Of a stretch of DNA of 64,000 bases, positions 49,833 to 58,404 are shown piece by piece. The stretch comes from Falsiroseomonas sp050563545 (GTDB lineage: Bacteria > Pseudomonadota > Alphaproteobacteria > Acetobacterales > Acetobacteraceae). Numbering within the stretch: position 1 is the stretch's first letter; every line of letters starts with the position of its first letter. Location of the stretch: NCBI RefSeq assembly GCF_050563545.1, contig NZ_JBNXUM010000021.1:70709-134708 (forward strand), in the 5' to 3' direction. A model generated the notes under the pieces. It was not told where the DNA came from and searched no databases. It saw only the letters and a program-made list of their open reading frames with translations. The translations under genes were made by a program, and so were the position numbers.

Positions 49833-51197
49833 ATGCCAGACGGCGCCACCATGGACGCCCCCTTCGTCCCGCCGATGCCGGTGCCGCGCGAGAGCCTGCC
49901 CGGGCCGCTCGGCATGCTGCGCATCATGCGGCGCAACCTGCTCGAGCTCTTTCTCGCGCGGACCTATTCCTCCAACGCGATCGCGCAGAGGATGCTGGGC
50001 CACCGCATCATCGTGGTGAACCACCCGGAACTCGTGCGCGAGATCTTCGTGCTGAAGCACGAGACCTACCAGCGCAAGTCGCGCTTCATGGAACAGGCGC
50101 TGCGCCCCGTGGTCGGCGACAGCCTCTTCATCAACCACGGGACCGTCTGGGCGGAACGGCGGGAGCCGATCGCGGCGGCGCTGCATCCTTCCGGCGTCGG
50201 CGCCTTCCACCCGCTGTTCGCCCAGGCCGCCGAGGAGCTCGCGCGCGAGTGGGAGAGGGCGGAGGCGGTCCGCGACATCGCGTTCGACCTTTCCGCGGCG
50301 ACGGCGCGCGTCGTGATGCTCGCGACCTTCGGGCCGGATGCGCCGGCCGGCGCGGCCGCGGCGCTGGCGAGAGATTTCGCGGCCTACCAGGACGCGGTGG
50401 AGAGCCTCGACTACCTCGCGATGCTCGGGCTGCCGGAATGGGTGCCCTCGGTGCAGCGCCGGACGGCTCTGGCCGCGGCGCGGCGGATGCGGGCGCTCGC
50501 GGCCGGGCTGATGGAGGCGGGGCGCCCCGGCCCGCTGCTCTCGGCGATGCGCAAGGCAGCGCGGCCCGACGGCCAGCCGCTGATGCGCCGCGAGGCGCTG
50601 CTGAACGAGGTCTGCATGCTGCTGCTGGCGGGCAGCGAGACCTCGGCCAACGCGCTGGGCTGGGCGCTCTATCTCGCCTTCGCGCATCCGCCGACGCTGA
50701 AGCGGCTGCGGGCGGAGGTGGAGGCGGTGCTGGGCGCCCGCACCTCGCCTGCGGCCGAGGACCTGCCGGCCCTGCCCTTCACTCGCGCCGTCGTGCAGGA
50801 GGCGCTGCGGCTCTATCCGCCCGTCGCCGTGCTGTCGCGCCAGGCGACCGCGCCCGACCTGATCCGGCGCTGGGCGGTGAAGCCGGGCATGACGGTCGCC
50901 GCCATCCCCTGGCTGCTGCACCGCCACGAGGCGCTGTGGGAGGCGCCGCACGAATTCCGGCCGGAGCGCTTCATGCCGGACGCGCCGAAGCCGCCGCGCT
51001 TCGGCTACATCCCCTTCGGCATCGGCCCTCGGGTCTGCGCGGGTGCCGCCTTCGGCCAGGCGGAGATGACGGTCTTCCTGGCAACGCTGGTCCGGCGGGT
51101 CGGGATGCGGGTCGCGCCGGGGCACGTGGTGATGCCGCGGCTGCGGCTGACGCTGCGCGCGGCGGGGGGGATGCGGATGGTGGTGAGGGGGGCGTAG
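49833..51197 (+). CDS. Cytochrome P450
   Basis: This 454-residue P450 carries the heme-binding motif FGIGPRVCAG (Cys402), the ExxR of the K helix (Glu323-x-x-Arg326), LLLAGSETSA of the I helix, and FRPERF of the PERF motif. It is soluble-looking, with no membrane anchor. The PLPPxx-like N-terminus (VPRESLPGPLG) is normal. No ferredoxin or reductase is nearby, so its electron partner and substrate are unknown. The start at 49833 is the first ATG; an alternative lies seven codons on (MDAPF). Confidence 0.94.
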   Translation: MPDGATMDAPFVPPMPVPRESLPGPLGMLRIMRRNLLELFLARTYSSNAIAQRMLGHRIIVVNHPELVREIFVLKHETYQRKSRFMEQALRPVVGDSLFINHGTVWAERREPIAAALHPSGVGAFHPLFAQAAEELAREWERAEAVRDIAFDLSAATARVVMLATFGPDAPAGAAAALARDFAAYQDAVESLDYLAMLGLPEWVPSVQRRTALAAARRMRALAAGLMEAGRPGPLLSAMRKAARPDGQPLMRREALLNEVCMLLLAGSETSANALGWALYLAFAHPPTLKRLRAEVEAVLGARTSPAAEDLPALPFTRAVVQEALRLYPPVAVLSRQATAPDLIRRWAVKPGMTVAAIPWLLHRHEALWEAPHEFRPERFMPDAPKPPRFGYIPFGIGPRVCAGAAFGQAEMTVFLATLVRRVGMRVAPGHVVMPRLRLTLRAAGGMRMVVRGA

Positions 51198-51264
51198 GGA
51201 GAGCCTCCCTGCGCGTGCGGCTCCCTCCCCCGCTCAAGCGGCCTCGTCCCCCCGCAGCAGCGCC

Positions 51265-51367
51265 TCCCTCCCCCGCAAGCGGGGGAGGGATGAGGTGGGG
51301 GTGCGGGAGATGAGGGCGCGCTGAACGAAGCACCCCCTCCCTGACCCTCCCCCGCCAGCGGGGAGGG
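51265..51367. repeat. Composite palindromic repeat (copy R3)
   Basis: Two hairpins, TCCCTCCCCCGC/GCGGGGGAGGGA (51265-51290, 2-base loop) and CCCTCCCC/GGGGAGGG (51345-51367), flank a 54-base spacer. The spacer matches that of 61147-61201 closely and ends in GGTGGGGGTGC and a near-complementary GCACCCCC. It lies between the P450 and alcohol dehydrogenase genes, both of which end here. Confidence 0.8.
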
Positions 51368-51425
51368 AATCGAGGGGCGGTGGAAGGGGGCGCGAAGCGG
51401 GAAGGGCCTCTGGTCGGTAAGCCCC

Positions 51426-52493
51426 CTACACCCCCTCCGCCGTCAGCACGATGCGCCCCGTCACCTTGCCCGCAATCAGGCGCTGCAGCGCAGAATCCGC
51501 GTTCCTCAGCGGCTCCCGCGTGACCGGGATCGCCGGCAGCCTGCCGCCCTGCGCCAGCTTCACCAGGGCCCGCAATTCCTTGGGGTTGCCGACATAGCTG
51601 CCCTGGACCGTCAGCGCCCGCATCGCCATCACGGGCAGCGGCACCGCGAACTCGCCGCCGAAGAGGCCGACCTGCACCAGCCGGCCGCCCTTGTTCAGCG
51701 CGTCGAAGGCCACGCGCGCGGTCTGGCTGCCGTTCACCAGGTCGATGATCGCATCCACCGGGCCGCCGCAGGCCTCGATGATGCGGGCGGTCACGCCCTC
51801 GCCGCCGCCGTCCACGACCTTGGCCGCGCCAGCGTCCAGCGCCGCCTCGCGCTTCTCCGCGCTGACATCCACCGAGACGATGTTGCGGTGCCCCATCGCC
51901 TTCAGCACCGCGATGGACTGCAGGCCGAGCCCGCCGGCGCCGATCAGCACGATCGGCGCATCGGGGTCCATCGGCATCACCTTGTTGATCGCCGAGAAGA
52001 CCGTGATGCCGGAGCAAGCATAGGTCGCGGCCAGCGCGGGATCGAGGTCGCCGGGGTCGACGAGGTGCCGGGGCTCCGGCACCAGGATGTGGGTGGCGTA
52101 GCCGCCGTTCTGGAAGACGCCGAGCGCCTTGCCCTGGACGCACATGTTGTCCTCCTCGGCCCGGCAGCGCGCGCAGACGCCGCAGCCGACCCAGGGGAAG
52201 ACGATGCGGGTCTGGCCGACCGCGAGGCCCTTGCCCTCGGCCTCGGGGCCCCATTTCACGACGCGGCCGACGACCTCATGGCCCATGGCGAGCGGCAGCT
52301 TCACCCCGCGGTCGGTCAGCCGCATCTTGCCGCGGCTGCCGAGGTCCCATTCGCCCTCCCAGATATGGATGTCGGAATGGCAGACGCCGGCATGGGTGAC
52401 CTCGAGCAGGACCTGCTTCCCGGTGGGCTCGGGGGTGGGGAGCTCGATCTCCTGCAGGGGCTGCTTGGCGGCGACGACGGCCCAGGCGCGCAT
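51426..52493 (-). CDS. Zinc-dependent alcohol dehydrogenase
   Basis: This 355-residue medium-chain dehydrogenase has catalytic zinc ligands Cys38, His72-Glu73 (GHEVVGR) and Cys160, and four structural-zinc cysteines at about 104, 107, 110 and 118 (CGVCARC...C). The NAD motif IGAGGLG is at about 184-190. It oxidises an alcohol or reduces an aldehyde; the substrate is unknown. The ATG at 52493 gives MRAWAVVAAKQPL, a normal start for this family. Confidence 0.94.
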   Translation of the reverse strand: MRAWAVVAAKQPLQEIELPTPEPTGKQVLLEVTHAGVCHSDIHIWEGEWDLGSRGKMRLTDRGVKLPLAMGHEVVGRVVKWGPEAEGKGLAVGQTRIVFPWVGCGVCARCRAEEDNMCVQGKALGVFQNGGYATHILVPEPRHLVDPGDLDPALAATYACSGITVFSAINKVMPMDPDAPIVLIGAGGLGLQSIAVLKAMGHRNIVSVDVSAEKREAALDAGAAKVVDGGGEGVTARIIEACGGPVDAIIDLVNGSQTARVAFDALNKGGRLVQVGLFGGEFAVPLPVMAMRALTVQGSYVGNPKELRALVKLAQGGRLPAIPVTREPLRNADSALQRLIAGKVTGRIVLTAEGV

Positions 52494-52729
52494 GGCGCTT
52501 CCTCCTGACTTGCGGCTGGCATGAGAGGCGCGCGGGGCGAGGCGGTCAACTCGCGGGGTCGTGTCGGAAGGGGCCGGATTTCGGTCCGACAAGAACGGGG
52601 CCAACCGCCGCCGATAAATTGATCACTTCTCGGTGATGCAGAATGGCAACACTCACGATGATTGCTTGACCGAGTCGGTGCAACCCGCAATTGCAGCCTA
52701 GGCCATGGGCCACGCGTGCCACTACTCCT

Positions 52730-52954
52730 ATGCGCGCGGGACGGCGGCCGGGCTCATCCGGTGCGGTCCTGGGGGGATCCATCGTGTTCTCGCTGTTTCT
52801 CGCCGTGATGCTGACCTGCCTGGGCGTCTGGATGCAGGTGCTCTGCGACACCGTGCTGCAGGCCGTCGGCACGCGGCGTTCATCAGATTGGAGCGCGGCG
52901 GGGCTGATCGCCCTCTCGCCGTTCTTCCCCATTGCGGCCGCCGCGCTGAGCTGA
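52730..52954 (+). CDS. Possible small membrane protein
   Basis: A 74-residue reading frame with one strong hydrophobic stretch (GGSIVFSLFLAVMLTCLGVWM) and a second near the C-terminus (GLIALSPFFPIAAAALS). The basic N-terminus MRAGRRPG fits positive-inside topology. No family is recognised and no strong ribosome site precedes ATG 52730. It fills an otherwise empty gap between the alcohol dehydrogenase and Bug genes. It could be spurious. Confidence 0.35.
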   Translation: MRAGRRPGSSGAVLGGSIVFSLFLAVMLTCLGVWMQVLCDTVLQAVGTRRSSDWSAAGLIALSPFFPIAAAALS

Positions 52955-52981
52955 GCGGCGGCGGACCGGGCGCCCGGCCGG

Positions 52982-53953
52982 TCAGTCCGGCCGGATGTTG
53001 TTCTCCCGCACCACGCGGCCCCAGGTCGCGATCTGCGCCGAGAGGAAGCGCGCGAAGCCGGCCTCGCCCTGCGGGTCGAGGTCGATGCCGAGCCCGACGA
53101 CGCGGGGCTTCACGTCGGGCTTCTCCAGGATGGCGCGGATCTCGGTCTCCATTCGCTGCTTGATCGCAGGCGGCAGGTTCGCGGGCCCGAGGAAGCCCCA
53201 GAAGGCCAGCGCATCCACCCCCGGCACCCCGGCCTCCGCCAGCGTCGGCACCTCGGGCGCGGTGGGCGAGCGCCGCGCCCCGGTCTGCGCCAGGATGACC
53301 AGGTTGCCCGCGTCGATCTGGCCGCCGATCGCCGGCCGCGTCGCGATGGCGAGGTCCACCTCGCCGGCCGCCGCCGCGATGGCCAGCGGCCCGCCGCCGC
53401 GATAGGGGACGTGGACCAGTTCGATCCCGGCGGCCTTGCCGACGAGGGCCATGGTCAGGTGGGCCAGCGAGCCGTTGCCGATGGTGCCGAAGGTGATGGT
53501 ATCGGGGCGCGCCTTGGCGGCGGCCGCCATGGCCCGGAAATCGGCCCAGGGCCGCGACTTCGCGCGGCAGAGCATCATCGGAGCGGTGCCGAACATCAGC
53601 AGCGGCGTCAGGTCGCGCTCCGTGTCGAAGCCGATGTTGGGGATCAGGGCGGGGTTCACGGCATGGGTGTCGAAGACCAGCACCCAGGTGTTGCCGTCCT
53701 GCGCGCTGCGCGCGACCTGGGCGGTGCCGATGGCGCCCGAGGCGCCGGCGCGGTTCTCCACCACGATGGGCACGCCGAGCGCCTGCTGGAGATGCGGCTG
53801 GAGCAGCCGCGCGAGGGTGTCGGTCGAACCGCCCGGAGGGAAGGGCGCGACGATGCGGATCGGGCCGTTCGGCCACGCGGGTTGAGCGAGGGACGGCGCA
53901 GCGAAGGTTGCGACGGCGGACGCAAGCAGCGCGCGACGTTTGACGTGCGGCAT
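52982..53953 (-). CDS. Bug/TctC-family tripartite tricarboxylate binding protein
   Basis: This 323-residue exported protein has a signal peptide (RRALLASAVATFAAPSLAQ) and the family motifs PIRIVAPFPPGGSTDTLAR, VVENRAGASGAIG, ITFGTIGNGSLAHL and the LAEAGVPG segment. GGGAGGT lies 8 bases before the ATG. No TctA/TctB membrane genes are adjacent, so it is an orphan, like the one at 28466. The two are clearly distant paralogues. Confidence 0.93.
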   Translation of the reverse strand: MPHVKRRALLASAVATFAAPSLAQPAWPNGPIRIVAPFPPGGSTDTLARLLQPHLQQALGVPIVVENRAGASGAIGTAQVARSAQDGNTWVLVFDTHAVNPALIPNIGFDTERDLTPLLMFGTAPMMLCRAKSRPWADFRAMAAAAKARPDTITFGTIGNGSLAHLTMALVGKAAGIELVHVPYRGGGPLAIAAAAGEVDLAIATRPAIGGQIDAGNLVILAQTGARRSPTAPEVPTLAEAGVPGVDALAFWGFLGPANLPPAIKQRMETEIRAILEKPDVKPRVVGLGIDLDPQGEAGFARFLSAQIATWGRVVRENNIRPD

Positions 53954-54026
53954 GGACGGGACCTCCCTGTTGTTGCGGGGAGGTTTGGCGCCGCGGGAGA
54001 TGGGGCGCAAGCGACGCGTTTTTCCA

Positions 54027-54126
54027 CCCCGCTCGCGCGGGAGGGTGAGGGTGGCGGTTCTTCGTCCAGCGTGTCCTTGATTCTCCGCACCCCCACCCCC
54101 TCCCTCCCCCGCTTGCGGGGGAGGGA
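54027..54126. repeat. Composite palindromic repeat (copy R4, inverted)
   Basis: Read on the minus strand this matches the 61-kb copy: a perfect TCCCTCCCCCGC/GCGGGGGAGGGA hairpin (54101-54126) and, to its left, the spacer with TCGTCCAGCG and TCTCCGCACCCCCACC. The left-hand hairpin (about 54031-54049) is degenerate. It lies between the TelA stop and the Bug gene start. Confidence 0.75.
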
Positions 54127-54173
54127 GCCGCGAGGCGAGGAAGGGAGGCCCTGTTGCTGCGCTAGCCGGACAG

Positions 54174-55337
54174 CTACGCCCCCCTCTGCGCCCCCTGCCC
54201 CGGGCTGCCCTTTGCCTGCATCAGTACGCGGCGGATGTCGCCTTCCAGCTTCTCCAGCTCCTCCGCCGCGCGGGCGCGCTGGCCGCGGGCCTCGTCGGCG
54301 ATGCGCAGGCTGTCCTCGATCGTCGCGACCAGCGCGGCATTGGCCTTCTGCACGGCGTCGAGGTCGAAGACCCCGCGCTCGAGCTCCGTTCGCGCCTCCA
54401 GGTTACCGCGCCGCAGCGTCTCGGCATTCGCGGTGAGCAGGCGGTTCGTCAGATCCGTCGCCTCCTTCACCGTGCGGCCGGCCTCGCGCATGCGGTGGAT
54501 CGCCAGCGCCTGTGCCAGCTGCTGGCGCCACAGGGGCACGGTGTTGGCCAGCACAGAATGGATCTTCGACGACAGCGCCTTGTCGTTCTCCTGGATCAGG
54601 CGGATCGAGGGCAGCGCCTGCATCGCGACCTGGCGCGTCAGGCGCAGATCGTGCACGCGCCGGTCCAGCTCGTCCCGCGCACCGCGCAGGTCGCGCAGCC
54701 GTTGCGGCGCGAGGTCGTCGCGCGCCTCGGCCACGGCCTTCTCCAGCGCCGGGATCGTCTCGGTGTCCGTGCGCCGCAGCACGGCGTCGCCGGCGGCGAT
54801 GTGCGTGCCGAGCGCGTGGAACCATTCGAGGGTCGCCTGGTACAGCCGCTCCAGCCGCTCGACGTCCTCCAGCAGCCTCGTGCGGTGCGTGTCGAGCCGG
54901 TCGCCGATATTCTCGATCTGGCCCTTCACGGTCTCGTAGCGCTGGATGATGCCGGTGACCTCGGCGCCGGCCTTGGTGAAGACGCGCTGGAAGAAGTTCG
55001 GCCGCTCATCCAGCTTGGTGACGTCGAAGCCGCGCAGCGTCGTCAGCAGGCCCGAGAGCGTCCGCCCGGCCTCGCCCGTCTCCTGGTTGCGCGCGCTGCC
55101 GAGCATGGCGTCGGCAGCGGATTGCGCGCGGGTCTGCGCTTCCTGCCCGAAGCGGAGGATGGAGCCGGGATCGGAGAGGTCGATCTGCTGCGCCAGGCTA
55201 TCGATCGCGGCCTCGTGCTCCGGCGTGAGTTCGGCGCGTGGCGCGTCGACGGGCAGCGATGCCGTGACATCGGGCCGTGCTTCCGGCTGCGGCGTGGCTG
55301 CGGGATCGCCGAAGGTGATCTTGATCTGGTCGCTCAT
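54174..55337 (-). CDS. TelA-family toxic anion resistance protein
   Basis: This 387-residue soluble protein matches the TelA (tellurite/toxic anion resistance) family: long charged helices with FFQRVFTKAGAEVTGIIQRYE, LDTHRTRLLEDVERLERLY, MQALPSIRLIQENDKALSSKI and NTVPLWRQQLAQALAIH, the core TelA stretch. The biochemical role is unclear; links to cell-envelope stress and antimicrobial resistance are reported for the family. It follows the XpaC gene, 118 bases upstream, as is common for TelA. Confidence 0.92.
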   Translation of the reverse strand: MSDQIKITFGDPAATPQPEARPDVTASLPVDAPRAELTPEHEAAIDSLAQQIDLSDPGSILRFGQEAQTRAQSAADAMLGSARNQETGEAGRTLSGLLTTLRGFDVTKLDERPNFFQRVFTKAGAEVTGIIQRYETVKGQIENIGDRLDTHRTRLLEDVERLERLYQATLEWFHALGTHIAAGDAVLRRTDTETIPALEKAVAEARDDLAPQRLRDLRGARDELDRRVHDLRLTRQVAMQALPSIRLIQENDKALSSKIHSVLANTVPLWRQQLAQALAIHRMREAGRTVKEATDLTNRLLTANAETLRRGNLEARTELERGVFDLDAVQKANAALVATIEDSLRIADEARGQRARAAEELEKLEGDIRRVLMQAKGSPGQGAQRGA

Positions 55338-55375
55338 GCTTCCTGCCTCATGCGCCGGCGCGGCCTCCGGCCGCT

Positions 55376-55417
55376 TGGCTCGCCGCACTGGCGGCGGGCC
55401 GCGTTCGCGGCCTCGGC
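55376..55417 (+). repeat. Copy B of a 42-base intergenic repeat
   Basis: This matches 22743-22784 (minus strand) at about 38 of 42 positions. It lies between the TelA and XpaC genes in a stretch crowded with short G/C-rich inverted motifs. Confidence 0.5.
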
Positions 55418-55455
55418 TGGCCTCGCCAGCCGCATGCCCTGCCTTTGAACGTGCA

Positions 55456-56253
55456 TCACGCGTAACCTTCCTGGCGCAGCCGGTCGGACAGCACCTTCAC
55501 CTGGATGTCGAGCGCGGCGGATTCCTCCGCGCGCAGCTTCTCGCGCAGTTCGTCCGCCGCGCCGGTCAGGTCATCCAGCAGCCTGGGCAGGCCGGGCGGC
55601 GGCTCGGCGCCGGCCTCCAGCCTCTCGCGGATGCGGTCGAGACCGTCGAGATGCACGGCGAGGAAGCGCCGCGCCTCGCCCAGGCGTTCCGGCTTGGCGG
55701 CGAGATCGTCGAGAACGCCCGCCATTGCGCCGGAGACGCCGACGAGCTGCGGCTGCGCGGCGATGCGCGCGAGGCGCGTGCGCGCTTCCTCGAGCGGGCC
55801 GGGCGGCGCGGGCGGCGCCGGCGGCTCCACTTCCTGCACGGCGCCGTCATACATCAGCCGCGTGCCGAACCAGGCGCCGGCGCCGAGCAGCGTCGCGATG
55901 ACAGGCCCGGTCTCCGCGCCGAGACCCGCGACCAGCCCCGTCGCTGCCGACACGATCAGCGCGGCGAGCCGCGTGTCGCCCTTGCGCCCGCGCCGCAGCA
56001 CCGCGACGGCGGCGAGCGTCAGCCCCATGCCGAGCAGCGCCGCGACGAGCGCGCGTGCATCCGCCGTCGCCGCTTCCCAGATCGCGTCGAAGAAGAGCGG
56101 CCAGGTGAAGAGCGGCAGCAGCAGCCCGCGCGTGCCCGCACGGAAGCGGGAGAAGCCGGCCTCGGCCGTCTTGCGGATCTGCTGCAGCGGTTGGGGCGGC
56201 GCGGCGTCCCGCCAGGGCGGCGGCGGGGGCGCCTGCCAGGGTCGGCGTTCCAT
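55456..56253 (-). CDS. XpaC-like membrane protein (5-bromo-4-chloroindolyl phosphate hydrolysis family)
   Basis: This 265-residue protein has a Pro-rich N-terminus, three or four membrane segments (about 45-130), and a charged C-terminal half with helical ARRFLAVHLDGLDRIRERLEAG. The XpaC family keeps an old phenotype-based name; its true role is unknown. It is normally paired with TelA, as here. The ATG at 56253 overlaps the TGA of a 42-residue membrane protein (TGATG), so the three genes probably form one operon. Confidence 0.82.
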   Translation of the reverse strand: MERRPWQAPPPPPWRDAAPPQPLQQIRKTAEAGFSRFRAGTRGLLLPLFTWPLFFDAIWEAATADARALVAALLGMGLTLAAVAVLRRGRKGDTRLAALIVSAATGLVAGLGAETGPVIATLLGAGAWFGTRLMYDGAVQEVEPPAPPAPPGPLEEARTRLARIAAQPQLVGVSGAMAGVLDDLAAKPERLGEARRFLAVHLDGLDRIRERLEAGAEPPPGLPRLLDDLTGAADELREKLRAEESAALDIQVKVLSDRLRQEGYA

Positions 56254-56381
56254 CAGCGGATCAGCGCGAGGAAGCTGGCGAGCCAGAGCGTGAGCGTCAG
56301 CAGCGTGACGCCCGCGACGCGGCGCGCCGCGATCGGGATCTGGGGCAGCAGCGGGCGCTGCGGCACGGGACGAGGGTCCAT
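56253..56381 (-). CDS. 42-residue single-span membrane protein upstream of XpaC
   Basis: A short frame starts ATG at 56381 and ends with a TGA that overlaps the XpaC ATG (TGATG). The product reads MDPRPVPQRPLLPQIP, then basic AARRVAG, then a hydrophobic span TLLTLTLWLASFLALIR. Positive charge before the span fits positive-inside topology. The overlap and the span suggest it is a true gene, translationally coupled with XpaC. I do not recognise the family. Confidence 0.7.
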   Translation of the reverse strand: MDPRPVPQRPLLPQIPIAARRVAGVTLLTLTLWLASFLALIR

Positions 56382-56455
56382 GGCGTGGCGTCAGATCGGC
56401 CCGCGGCATGGCGCGATCAAGGCCGCGCGACGTCCCCGGCGCGGCAGGCAGGCCG

Positions 56456-57187
56456 CTATCGCGCCGCCGTGATACCGCGCGCGACGATGCGCGCCAGCGT
56501 GACGCCCAGGCAGTCGTTCACCCGCGCCATCGTCGCGGCGCGATCGGCGCGCGGCGCGCGTTCCACGTCCGGGCCGCCGCCCTCGGCCCAGCCCTGCATC
56601 AGGTCGTAGCGCCGCAGCAGCGGCACGCCGGTCGCCGACGCCGCCATCCGCAGCTTCTCCCGGTATGGATCGATGTTGGCATTCGCCCGCAGGAAGCGGC
56701 TGAACTGCTGGTCCATGAGCACGACATCGGCGCCGGCGCGGTGGATGCGCTCGATCCCCTGCACCACCGCCTCGCTCATGTCCTCCACGTCGAGGCCGCG
56801 CGCCGCCTCCACCGTGCCGACCTGCCAGATCACGAGCTGCGCGCCGAGCGCGCCGTCGCGCAGCAGCGCCAGGTGCTCCGTCGCCGTCACGCCGCGTCCG
56901 CCGCGCACCGAGACCTCGATTCGGCGGCCGGGATAGCGTTCCTGGAGAGCGGCCTGCATCCGGGCGGGCCAGGCGGCCTCCGCCTCGCTGCCATTCCCGA
57001 CGGCCGAGGCCGAGCCGATCGCGAGGATGGAAAGGCCGCCGGCGGCCAGCGCGCGCGCGGCGTTCGGCAGCGGGCGGGCCTCGGCCAGGATCTCGGGCGG
57101 CACCTCGCAGGCCGGCGCGGCGGCGGCCGCGACGGGCAGGACGAGGCAGGCGGCCAGCGCCGCCGCAAGCAGGCGGGATCGCGCCAT
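56456..57187 (-). CDS. Degenerate SGNH-hydrolase-like exported protein
   Basis: This 243-residue protein has a signal peptide (LLAAALAACLVLPVAAAAA) and an SGNH fold resembling its neighbour at 58405. Aligned by eye, the four catalytic blocks look lost. Block I reads IGSASAVG where the neighbour has LGSSSTEG, so the nucleophile Ser position is Ala. Block II NAGRSGQ becomes VRGGRGV, block III WQAGGNE becomes WQVGTVE, and the block V DxxH is missing. It may be a non-catalytic binding or regulatory partner. It ends the opgC-containing minus-strand pair. Confidence 0.8.
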   Translation of the reverse strand: MARSRLLAAALAACLVLPVAAAAAPACEVPPEILAEARPLPNAARALAAGGLSILAIGSASAVGNGSEAEAAWPARMQAALQERYPGRRIEVSVRGGRGVTATEHLALLRDGALGAQLVIWQVGTVEAARGLDVEDMSEAVVQGIERIHRAGADVVLMDQQFSRFLRANANIDPYREKLRMAASATGVPLLRRYDLMQGWAEGGGPDVERAPRADRAATMARVNDCLGVTLARIVARGITAAR

Positions 57188-57197
57188 GATCGTCACG

Positions 57198-58394
57198 CTA
57201 CCGAACCTCTGCTGCCCGGGGCAAGCCGGGCGTGCCGCGTTCCTGCCGGTCGTACCAGGCGGCGACCGCCGCGATGCCGGCCAGCAGCAGGAAGGCCAGG
57301 ATGTTGACCGCGGCGAGCGACAGCGGCCCGTCCTCGGCCTCCAGCGCCAGGCGCCCGAGGAAGGAGACCAGGATGCCGCCGCAGAAGACCGGCAGGCTGT
57401 GCTGGCCCATTTGCAGGAAGGGCCGCAGCAGCGGGCCGCGCAGCGGTGGCCAGTCCCGCGGGAGGTAGTGGCCGACGAGGTAGGCGAGCGCCAGGATCGT
57501 GGCGAGCCGCGCGGGATGAAGCGAGGTCTTGTCCACCTGCACCAGCAGCGCCGCGAGCAGGCCCGACAGCTCCTCGCCCCAGTCCGGCCGGAACTGCCAG
57601 GAGAGCTGCCACGCCACGCCGGCGGCGACCACCAGCACGGCCAGTCCGGTCAGCCAGGCCTTGCGCGGCGGCAGGCCGGGCCCGGGCTGGCCCCGCACGG
57701 CCTGGCCGATCAGGAAGCCGCAGAAGAACAGCAATTGCCAGGCCAGCGGGTTGAACTGCCAGCCCTCTCCGCTCAGCAGCAGGAAGTTAACATCCGCCCA
57801 GCGCGCGAAGAGCCACACCGCGACCGAGACCCCGAGCAGCGCCCAGCCATACCGCCGGATCGCCAGCGCCGGGATCAGCAGCGCGAGCAGCACGATGTAG
57901 AGCGGCAGGATATCGAGGAAATGCGGCTGGAAGCGCAGCATCAGCGCCTGGGTCAGCGTGCTGTAGGGATCCTCGCCCAGCGGATCGAGCGCGAGCTCGT
58001 CGATGTAGAAGGCGCGGTCCAGCGCCCGGGCCGAGGCGCCGACCTGCGCGGTGAACAGCACCAGCAGGAAGATGTGAGCGACATAGAGCACCCCGATCCG
58101 GCGCAGCACGGCCGCGGCGGCGAAGGGCATGCCCTTGCGGTCGGCGGGGCCGGCGAAGGCGAAGGCGGCCGCGTAGCCCGCGAGCAGCACGAAGGCCTCC
58201 GCCGCGTCGGCAAGCGCGAAGTGCCGGAGCGTCAGGACGGTCAGCCCGTTCCCCGGCATGTGGTTGATCATGATCATCCAGAGCGCGAGCCCCCGGCAGA
58301 CATCCGCGCGCAGGTCGCGGCCCCGCGGCGCGGCGCCGGGCGCCGGGGGGGTCGTCTCGATGGTCCCTTGGCGCGCCGCCTGGTTATCGGGCAT
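57198..58394 (-). CDS. OpgC-family membrane acyltransferase
   Basis: This 398-residue integral membrane protein matches the OpgC group: RDLRADVCRGLALWMIMINHMPGN at the start of the first span, then about ten spans, with FQPHFLDILPLYIV typical of the family. OpgC succinylates osmoregulated periplasmic glucans in other bacteria; the acceptor here is not known. It is flanked by two SGNH-type genes, a context that suggests acyl-group handling on an extracytoplasmic glycan. Its ATG at 58394 lies only 10 bases from the divergent SGNH gene start. Confidence 0.9.
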   Translation of the reverse strand: MPDNQAARQGTIETTPPAPGAAPRGRDLRADVCRGLALWMIMINHMPGNGLTVLTLRHFALADAAEAFVLLAGYAAAFAFAGPADRKGMPFAAAAVLRRIGVLYVAHIFLLVLFTAQVGASARALDRAFYIDELALDPLGEDPYSTLTQALMLRFQPHFLDILPLYIVLLALLIPALAIRRYGWALLGVSVAVWLFARWADVNFLLLSGEGWQFNPLAWQLLFFCGFLIGQAVRGQPGPGLPPRKAWLTGLAVLVVAAGVAWQLSWQFRPDWGEELSGLLAALLVQVDKTSLHPARLATILALAYLVGHYLPRDWPPLRGPLLRPFLQMGQHSLPVFCGGILVSFLGRLALEAEDGPLSLAAVNILAFLLLAGIAAVAAWYDRQERGTPGLPRAAEVR

Positions 58395-58404
58395 GATGGG
58401 GAAG

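Noticed and set aside
50249..51313. A 354-codon plus-strand frame overlapping the P450
   Set aside because: Out of frame with a P450 that has intact heme, ExxR and I-helix motifs; product is Gly/Ala/Arg-rich.
51265..51367. CRISPR array
   Set aside because: The repeats are scattered hairpins far apart, with conserved spacers; there are no regularly spaced direct repeats and no cas genes.
56456..57187. Calling this gene a pseudogene
   Set aside because: The frame is intact with a good signal peptide; only the catalytic blocks have diverged, which fits a non-catalytic protein better than decay.
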